A stretch of 17,883 nucleotides of DNA, from the NCBI GenBank assembly GCA_964427955.1, contig CAYRWY010000068.1, positions 1 to 17,883 of the forward strand. Reading direction: 5' to 3'. The DNA is from JACRBK01 sp964427955. Lineage in GTDB: Bacteria > Chloroflexota > Anaerolineae > Aggregatilineales > Aggregatilineaceae. Position 1 is the first letter of the stretch; each line of letters begins with the position of its first letter. This document shows, in pieces, positions 13,242 through 17,883 of this stretch. The notes under the pieces are model-generated. The model was given only the letters and a program-made list of their open reading frames with translations, was not told the DNA's origin and searched no databases. Both the position numbers and the translations under genes were made by a program.

Positions 13242-13405
13242 GGCGTCAACTTAAGCGTCTGCTCTTCTCTCAAAGAGAAAAAACCGGCCTCACCCCTAAC
13301 CCCTCTCCATTGCGCTTGTGAATGGAGAGGGGGGCGGGGGGTAAGGCCGGGACAAGACAGTAATTGCCTCACAAAACCTTAAATTGACGCACATAGGGCG
13401 TACTG
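13228..13405. mobile_element. Candidate miniature element with 28-nt imperfect terminal inverted repeats
   Basis: The left arm 13228-13255 and the reverse complement of 13378-13405 agree at 22 of 28 positions; both contain GCGTCAA-TTAAG-like bases (GGCGTCAACTTAAG and TGCGTCAATTTAAG). The 122-bp interior holds hairpin copy E and no coding frame of note. This fits a small non-autonomous element or a nested repeat, but no target-site duplication was confirmed. Confidence 0.45.
13286..13348. repeat. CCTCACCCC/GGGGTGAGG hairpin repeat, copy E
   Basis: Outer arms GGCCTCACC and GGTAAGGCC; inner arms CCCCTCTCCAT (13300-13310) and ATGGAGAGGGG (13322-13332). This is a long-stem copy with an 11-nt loop. 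Confidence 0.87.
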
Positions 13406-13417
13406 CATTTCCGCTCT

Positions 13418-13446
13418 TTGTTCCCCTTCCCACCCCTTGCTATAAT
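13418..13446 (+). promoter_or_regulatory. Promoter for acylphosphatase
   Basis: TTGTTC (13418-13423), 17 bp, then TATAAT (13441-13446), with TTGC just before the -10. It lies about 30 bp ahead of the start codon. Confidence 0.7.
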
Positions 13447-13475
13447 CAGGCCCCAACAAAGAGAGGACGTGGTTG

Positions 13476-13769
13476 ATGTCTGACCCTGAAGAGCAGAACG
13501 TCCGGCTGTATGCGGTCGTGTACGGCCTGGTGCAGGGGGTGAATTTTCGGGTTTATACGCAGCGTGAAGCGGCGCGCTGGGGGCTGTCGGGCTGGGTGCG
13601 CAACCGCTCGGATGAGACGGTCGAAACGATGGCCGAGGGTCCGCGCCCGGCGGTCGAAGAATTCGAGCGGTTCCTGTGGCAGGGGTCGCCCTCGGCGCAA
13701 GTCGAGCAGGTCGATGTAACCTATAGTCCTGCGACCGGAGAATTTGCCGGTTTCAACATCCGTTATTGA
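13476..13769 (+). CDS. acyP: Acylphosphatase
   Basis: The small 97-residue enzyme hydrolyses carboxyl-phosphate bonds (acyl phosphates) in the cytoplasm. The family signature is complete: GLVQGVNFRVYTQREA contains the phosphate-binding loop with catalytic R25, and GLSGWVRNRSDETVE contains N43. The C-terminus closes with FNIRY, as usual. ATG at 13476 is preferred over the TTG one codon earlier; GAGAGGA is about 9 bases upstream and a good promoter ends at 13446. The next gene begins 9 bp after the stop, so they may share a transcript, although no functional link is known. Confidence 0.95.
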   Translation: MSDPEEQNVRLYAVVYGLVQGVNFRVYTQREAARWGLSGWVRNRSDETVETMAEGPRPAVEEFERFLWQGSPSAQVEQVDVTYSPATGEFAGFNIRY

Positions 13770-13778
13770 TGAGGCCGT

Positions 13779-15104
13779 ATGTTTAGAGTCAACCCGCAGC
13801 GCCTGGCCTGGATTACCATGCTGGCGGCGCTGGTGATTTTCTTCGCCCTGTGTGCCGGGACGGTTCTGTTGATCCGGTGGGTGGTCTTCGAATCGCCTAC
13901 CAGCCTCAACACCACGCTGTACGTGGGGCAGGGCACGGTCGGGCTGTGGGAGCCGGATCAATCGAGCGAAAAGGCGGTGCGCGGCAGTGATACCGTCGGG
14001 CCGGACAACCGGCTGAGCACGGACAACCTGTCGCAGGGGTACATTGCCTTCACCGATCCGTATTCGGGGGATTTGGTGGCGACAGTGCTGCTGCGCAACG
14101 GCAGCACGGCCACGTTCAATACCGCCAGCCGCCCGCGTTTCAGCCTGAGCGATAACCCCTACATCATTCGCCTGACCAAAGTGACGGGGCGGGTCGAAAT
14201 CTGGGTCCGCGCTGGTCTGGATCGCGAAGCCCGGATCGAGATCGTCGCGCCGCTGGGCACGGCCCATATCAATGAGGGTGGCAATTTCTGGATCGACAGC
14301 CGCTCGGACGCCCTGCAAGTCACGGCCCGGTCGGGCAGCCTGACCCTCAGCTATGGCGATCAGGCGCTGCACCTGGCCCAGGGCACCGAGGCCCAGGTCA
14401 ACCAGGGCGATGCGGCGATTGTGACCGAACCTGGCCCGATCGACCTGCTGCCCAACTGGGATTTTGCCCAGGTGTCGCCGGGTCTGGTTGCGGGCGATGG
14501 GTCCGGAACGGCCTCCGATTGGCCGGTCGAGTGGAATTGCAGTTGGGACCCTTCGGCCCAGTACCAGGATGCTCCGGCGGGCACGTGGAAATTCACGACG
14601 GTAGGTGGTCGCCCGGTAATCCACATTGTGCGCATGATGCAGCCCGATCCGGGGCCGGGCAAGACCGGCTGTCTCAAGTATCCTGGCGGGCATGATGGCC
14701 TGGACGTGACCCAGTATGCTACACTGCGGCTGCGGGTGACGATGCAGGTGCATTACCAGAGCTTGAGCGCCTGCGGATCGGTCGGGTCGGAATGCCCGGT
14801 GATGTTGTTCATGAGTTACGAAGATAAAGACGGGAACGAGTACGGGTGGTACCACGGCTTTTATGCCGAATACCGTCCGAACGAGGGGCGCACGACCTGC
14901 GACTCGTGTTTGCAGCCGCACGAGCAGATCAACAAGGACGCCTGGTACAGCTACGAATCCGGCGATCTGTTCAGCGATCTGCCCAGCGACCGCCGCCCGG
15001 CGAAGATCAGCTTCTTGCGATTCTACGCCGACGGCCACCAATACGACGTCATGCTCAACGAAGTGGCGCTGGTGGCGACGCTGGCCGATCCGGCAACGCC
15101 GTAG
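13779..15104 (+). CDS. Membrane-anchored FecR-like extracytoplasmic protein
   Basis: The 441-residue protein has one N-terminal membrane helix (about 12-34) and a large outside part. Residues about 85-215 are rich in strands and resemble a FecR-type domain: GRVEIWVRAG, IVAPLGTAHINEGGNFWID, LQVTARSGSLTLSYG and LAQGTEAQV follow the family's order. The rest (about 220-435) is unrecognised: Trp-rich, with a jelly-roll-like run of strands (TWKFTTVGGRPVIHIV, LRLRVTMQVHYQ, YGWYHGFYAEYR) and six Cys residues that could form disulfides. A carbohydrate-binding-like fold is possible but is inference. GAGG lies just before ATG 13779. No FecI-type sigma factor or TonB receptor is near, so classic iron signalling is unlikely. 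Confidence 0.72.
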   Translation: MFRVNPQRLAWITMLAALVIFFALCAGTVLLIRWVVFESPTSLNTTLYVGQGTVGLWEPDQSSEKAVRGSDTVGPDNRLSTDNLSQGYIAFTDPYSGDLVATVLLRNGSTATFNTASRPRFSLSDNPYIIRLTKVTGRVEIWVRAGLDREARIEIVAPLGTAHINEGGNFWIDSRSDALQVTARSGSLTLSYGDQALHLAQGTEAQVNQGDAAIVTEPGPIDLLPNWDFAQVSPGLVAGDGSGTASDWPVEWNCSWDPSAQYQDAPAGTWKFTTVGGRPVIHIVRMMQPDPGPGKTGCLKYPGGHDGLDVTQYATLRLRVTMQVHYQSLSACGSVGSECPVMLFMSYEDKDGNEYGWYHGFYAEYRPNEGRTTCDSCLQPHEQINKDAWYSYESGDLFSDLPSDRRPAKISFLRFYADGHQYDVMLNEVALVATLADPATP

Positions 15105-15147
15105 CGTTGGCCCGTGGTCTCATCCTGCGCTCCGTGGATGGCGCTTG

Positions 15148-15175
15148 GTAGGGGCAATTCATGAATTGCCCCTAC
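15148..15175. repeat. Perfect 28-nt palindrome, GTAGGGGC family
   Basis: GTAGGGGCAATTCA is followed directly by its exact reverse complement. It is the most symmetrical copy of the family in the window and lies 43 bp after the FecR-like gene. Confidence 0.95.
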
Positions 15176-15203
15176 ATGAAGAATTCTCACAGTAGACGTG
15201 ACG

Positions 15204-15229
15204 GTAGGGGTGCCGCTTGCTGCGCCCTG
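15204..15229 (+). repeat. GTAGGGGC-type hairpin repeat
   Basis: It matches 1634-1659 at 25 of 26 positions. Together with 15148-15175 it fills much of the 165-bp gap between the FecR-like and zinc-ribbon genes. Confidence 0.85.
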
Positions 15230-15269
15230 TTCTGCCTTTTCTTGGACGAGTACCAGTGAGGATAGCCTT

Positions 15270-15812
15270 ATGCTTGACCGCGAGACTCTGAACAGCGTGC
15301 TCTTGTTTCTCATCACCGTCAGCGGGGCGGTGGTGTCGGCGATCTGGCTGGGCCTGATCCTGTGGACGTGGCGCGACATGCGCGTCCGCTCGCGCGATCC
15401 GCTGGCGCAGGTGGCCGCCAGCCTGATGGTCGCCATTTTGGGCATCTTCGGCCTCGTGATCTACATCATGCTCCGCCCCCAGCAGACCCTCACCGAAGCC
15501 TACGAGCGGTCGCTCGAAGAGGAGGCGCTGCTCCAGAACATCGAGCAGAAGCCGGTCTGTCCCGGCTGTGGGCGTCCTATCAAAGACGCCTGGCAGGTCT
15601 GTCCCTACTGCCACACCAAGCTGCGCAAGCCGTGCATCCAGTGCGGCGAGCTGCTCGATCTGGCGTGGAATCTGTGTCCCTACTGTGCCGCCAGCCAGGT
15701 GGTCTACGAGACTCAGGCCGCTGGGGGACGGCGTCCGGCCCGGCAGCAGCCGCGTCCGGCGCCCACACCGCCCGCCGAGGTTGGCGTCGAATTCGTAGAA
15801 GACGATAATTAG
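15270..15812 (+). CDS. Two-TM protein with double zinc ribbon
   Basis: The 180-residue protein has two membrane helices (about 8-33 and 48-68), then a short acidic helix, then a double zinc ribbon with four CxxC knuckles: C97/C100 (CPGC), C111/C114 (CPYC), C122/C125 (CIQC) and C136/C139 (CPYC). This resembles DZANK-type ribbons. The tail is rich in Pro, Arg and Ala. The ribbon probably faces the cytoplasm and binds a protein or nucleic acid; function unknown. ATG at 15270 was chosen because GTGAGGAT precedes it by about 8 bases and because the frame upstream runs through repeat DNA. A clear intrinsic terminator follows the stop. Confidence 0.85.
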   Translation: MLDRETLNSVLLFLITVSGAVVSAIWLGLILWTWRDMRVRSRDPLAQVAASLMVAILGIFGLVIYIMLRPQQTLTEAYERSLEEEALLQNIEQKPVCPGCGRPIKDAWQVCPYCHTKLRKPCIQCGELLDLAWNLCPYCAASQVVYETQAAGGRRPARQQPRPAPTPPAEVGVEFVEDDN

Positions 15813-15840
15813 CAGTAGGGTCTTGTGCAAGTTGTGCCAG

Positions 15841-15869
15841 GGCGGACCCGCGTGTCCGCCTTTTTGTTT
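15841..15869 (+). terminator. Intrinsic terminator between the zinc-ribbon and WD40 genes
   Basis: GGCGGAC (15841-15847), 6-nt loop, GTCCGCC (15854-15860), then TTTTTGTTT. It is a perfect 7-bp stem with a strong T tract. It ends 5 bp before the AGGAGG of the next gene, leaving no room for a promoter between. Confidence 0.85.
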
Positions 15870-15885
15870 GCCTCAGGAGGCCACG

Positions 15886-17631
15886 ATGAGACGCTTGAGC
15901 TTGCTGCTAGGGGTGGGGCTGGTGGTGCTGGCGCTGCTGCTGAGCGGGGTGATCAGTTATGCCCAGGGCACGCCGCCCACGTCGCTGATCAATGCCGCGC
16001 TGGCCGATATGAGCGCCCGTGTCGGCACCGCGCTGACGCTGGACGATCTCGCGTCCTGGCGCTGGACGCAGAGCAACTATCCTGATACCAGCCTGGCCTG
16101 TCCCCAGGCCGGGCAAACCTACAGCCAGGTGCTCACCAACGGCTATCAATTCCTGTTCATCTACAACGGCGGAACCTACGATTACCGCGCCTCGGCGGAT
16201 GGACAGATTCTCTTCCTCTGCTCCGGTCCGGCTTCGGCTCCGAGCGTGGTCCCGACGCAGGCCGCGGCGACCGCCGTCCCCGACCAGGCCGTCCCGACCC
16301 AGTCCGTCGGGCGCGCCGTCTGCACCGGGGCGATGAACACCCGCCTGAATGTCGGGATGGAAGCGCGCGTGCGCGCGAGTGGGCTGCCGGTCAACCTGCG
16401 CGGTACTCCGGCGTCGAGCGGCGTGAAAGTCGCGGCGATGGCCCCTGGCGACACGTTCCAGGTCGTGGGCGGGCCGCAGTGCGCCGAAAATATCGTCTGG
16501 TGGCAGGTGCTCTACGGCGATCAGACCGGTTGGGCGGGCGAAGGCGCGAATGGGCTGTACTGGGTCGAGCCGACCGGGACGACGACTGCCGCCGCGGCGA
16601 CTCCTGCCGTGACGACTGCCGCGCCGCCTGCGCCGCAGAGTGCCCAGGTCTACAGCCCGGTGACGGACGCGCAGTCCGCCATCACCATCCAGACGGTGGC
16701 CCAGTTGGATCGCCTGGTCGAGCTGCCGGTCGGCGAGGCCGTGACCTCGGTGGCGTGGTCCGGGCAGACCGTCGCCGTGACCAGCGCCAGCGGCCTCAAC
16801 CTCTACACCGCCGCGGCGTTCACCCAGTCGCCGCGCTTCTTCCAGGTGCCCAACGGCCCGACCACCGATGCGGCCTTCAGCCCGGATGGGACGCTGCTCG
16901 CCACTGCCCACCACGATGCCACCGTGCGGCTGTGGAACCTGTCCGTGGGCGGTCTGACGGCGGTGCTGCGCGGCCATACCCAGCCCATCGCCGCCGTCGC
17001 CTTCAGTCCTGACGGCCAGATGATCGCCTCGGCCAGCGGTAACGCCGAGGTGCCCGGCGACAACGTGATCCGGTTGTGGGAGGTCGCCTCGCGCGGCCAG
17101 CTTGCTGTGCTCGCCGGACATACCGGGCCGGTCACGGCGGTCGTCTTCAGCCCGGATGGCACGCTGATCGCGTCGGGCGGCGTGGATAACACCGTGCGGT
17201 TGTGGGACGTCGCCAGCGCCAGTCCGGGCACCGTGCTGCCGGATCATGCCGGGCCGGTGCGCGCGGTTGCGTTCAGCCCGGACGGGGCGTGGTTGGCGTC
17301 GGGCGGCGATGACTCCGTGATCCAGTTGTGGGAAGTTGGCCCCGGCACGCAGATCGCGCTCGAATCGCCCAGCCCGGTGACGGCGCTGGCCTTCAGTCCG
17401 GACGGCAGCCTGCTCGTTTCGGCGGGAGGCGCGCTGGACGGCGGCGGCGACAGTGCCGTGCGGGTGTGGGACGTGGCCTCGCGGACCCTGATCGCCACGC
17501 TGGAGACCTACGACGCCGCACCCGACGCGGTCGTGACGAAGCTGGCCTTCAACGCCGATGGCACGCTGCTGGCGGAATCGCTGTCCCAGGGCAGCGCCAG
17601 CCTGGTCCGCCTCTTCGGCGTGAAGCCCTAA
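15886..17631 (+). CDS. Secreted protein with SH3b domain and seven-blade WD40 propeller
   Basis: The 581-residue protein begins with a signal peptide (MRRLSLLLGVG, hydrophobic core, then SYAQG at about 24-28). A first domain (about 30-110) is unrecognised but orderly (TLDDLASWRW, SQVLTNGYQFLFIYN). A bacterial SH3-type domain follows (about 155-228: LPVNLRGTPASSGVKV, WWQVLYGDQTGWAGEG), then a Thr/Ala/Pro linker, then WD40 repeats from about 275 to the end. Six clear blades carry FSPDG or FNADG and WD-type ends (RLWNL, RLWEV, RLWDV, QLWEV, RVWDV, RLFGV); a degenerate first blade makes seven. It probably acts outside the membrane as a binding scaffold. ATG at 15886 has AGGAGG 6 bases upstream. 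Transcription must read through the terminator at 15841-15869. Confidence 0.87.
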   Translation: MRRLSLLLGVGLVVLALLLSGVISYAQGTPPTSLINAALADMSARVGTALTLDDLASWRWTQSNYPDTSLACPQAGQTYSQVLTNGYQFLFIYNGGTYDYRASADGQILFLCSGPASAPSVVPTQAAATAVPDQAVPTQSVGRAVCTGAMNTRLNVGMEARVRASGLPVNLRGTPASSGVKVAAMAPGDTFQVVGGPQCAENIVWWQVLYGDQTGWAGEGANGLYWVEPTGTTTAAAATPAVTTAAPPAPQSAQVYSPVTDAQSAITIQTVAQLDRLVELPVGEAVTSVAWSGQTVAVTSASGLNLYTAAAFTQSPRFFQVPNGPTTDAAFSPDGTLLATAHHDATVRLWNLSVGGLTAVLRGHTQPIAAVAFSPDGQMIASASGNAEVPGDNVIRLWEVASRGQLAVLAGHTGPVTAVVFSPDGTLIASGGVDNTVRLWDVASASPGTVLPDHAGPVRAVAFSPDGAWLASGGDDSVIQLWEVGPGTQIALESPSPVTALAFSPDGSLLVSAGGALDGGGDSAVRVWDVASRTLIATLETYDAAPDAVVTKLAFNADGTLLAESLSQGSASLVRLFGVKP

Positions 17632-17640
17632 AGACAGATT

Positions 17641-17717
17641 CACCACAGAGGCCACAGAGGATGAACAAAAGCGTTTCTCTCCGTTCTTCCTCTGTGATCT
17701 CTGTGGCCTCTGTGGTG
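17641..17717. repeat. Inverted repeat with perfect 19-bp arms built of CCACAGAGG units
   Basis: The left arm CACCACAGAGGCCACAGAG (17641-17659) and right arm CTCTGTGGCCTCTGTGGTG (17699-17717) are exact reverse complements around a 39-nt loop. Each arm is made of 9-bp units of CCACAGAGG. It lies between convergent genes and could act as a two-way terminator, although there is no T run. Confidence 0.9.
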
Positions 17718-17732
17718 CCGCTCTTTCTTGTG

Positions 17733-17883
17733 TTACCTAATCTTCTCCGGCACGCGCATCACCGACAGGCAGACCGGCTCGAAATACTTCATCCAGAAGG
17801 CGGACGCCTCCGGGTTGATCGACTCGAAGTCCACCGAGCAGCGCATCATCCCCTGGCGGGCGTAGTCGGCGAACGCCGCGTTC
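17733..17883 (-). CDS. GNAT-family N-acetyltransferase, C-terminal 49 residues (partial)
   Basis: On the minus strand a frame enters from the right edge and stops at TAA (17735-17733). The 49 visible residues include MMRCSVDFESINPEASAFW, then MKYFEPVCLSVMRVPE. This 'D-x-E-S-x-N-P-E-A-x-x-F-W' stretch is typical of the last part of GNAT acetyltransferases, where the Asn and Phe/Trp line the acetyl-CoA site. The start lies outside the window. Substrate cannot be inferred. Confidence 0.8.
   Translation of the reverse strand, partial: NAAFADYARQGMMRCSVDFESINPEASAFWMKYFEPVCLSVMRVPEKIR

Noticed and set aside
13446..15041. A 531-codon minus-strand open frame opposite acylphosphatase and the FecR-like gene.
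   Set aside because: It crosses two separate plus-strand genes, including the complete acylphosphatase signature, and shows no domain.
15907..17655. A 582-codon open frame on the minus strand opposite the WD40 gene.
   Set aside because: The WD40 repeats, signal peptide and ribosome binding site firmly support the plus strand; the antisense product is a low-complexity Arg/Gly/His sequence.

Overview
The window is high-GC, densely coded bacterial DNA carrying 17 complete or partial genes plus one candidate micro-ORF. It most resembles a member of the Chloroflexota, Anaerolineae-like. This is an inference from several gene types together: a GHMP-type mevalonate kinase in a bacterium, a UbiA-family decaprenyl-phosphate phosphoribosyltransferase-like protein, zinc-ribbon/FHA and double-zinc-ribbon membrane proteins, a secreted SH3b + WD40 protein, and many GC-rich intergenic hairpin repeats. 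No rRNA, tRNA, CRISPR array, phage gene or transposase gene was seen.

Layout. (1) 1-3333, plus strand: the 3' part of pyruvate kinase, a tightly coupled AEC-family transporter, a repeat-filled gap, then a polytopic GT-C-type glycosyltransferase-like protein. (2) 3327-5515, minus strand: a compact operon of zinc ribbon-FHA protein, RNase III, RmlD-like SDR reductase and a candidate 32-residue membrane micro-ORF. (3) 5516-6097: a divergent promoter region and a stand-alone receiver-domain protein on the plus strand, whose 3' end overlaps tlyA (minus, 6066-6884). (4) 7223-9918, plus: a UbiA-family prenyltransferase overlapping mevalonate kinase by an ATGA junction, then a repeat cluster and an unrecognised anchored protein. 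(5) 10080-13099, plus: rseP (site-2 protease), a HEAT-repeat protein with an acidic tail, and a TPR protein, in one apparent operon with a terminator-like hairpin in its leader. (6) 13476-17631, plus: acylphosphatase, a FecR-like anchored protein, a two-TM double-zinc-ribbon protein, and a secreted SH3b/WD40 protein. (7) The right edge holds the C-terminal end of a GNAT acetyltransferase on the minus strand.

Working together. The clearest functional pairing is prenyltransferase plus mevalonate kinase (isoprenoid supply and use of a polyprenyl phosphate carrier). rseP with HEAT and TPR partners suggests an envelope proteolysis or assembly module. FHA, receiver and zinc-ribbon proteins point to signalling, but no kinase is present in the window.

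The most unusual content is non-coding. At least five copies of a CCTCACCCC / GGGGTGAGG hairpin and about seven copies of a GTAGGGGC / GCCCCTAC hairpin fill most gene-to-gene gaps. One pair sits inside a roughly 180-bp segment with imperfect 28-nt terminal inverted repeats. Two genes (rseP and the WD40 gene) have intrinsic-terminator-like hairpins just ahead of their ribosome binding sites. I did not find a clearly new multi-gene system such as a defence island or biosynthetic cluster; the repeat landscape, leader terminators, micro-ORF and residue-level oddities are the best leads.
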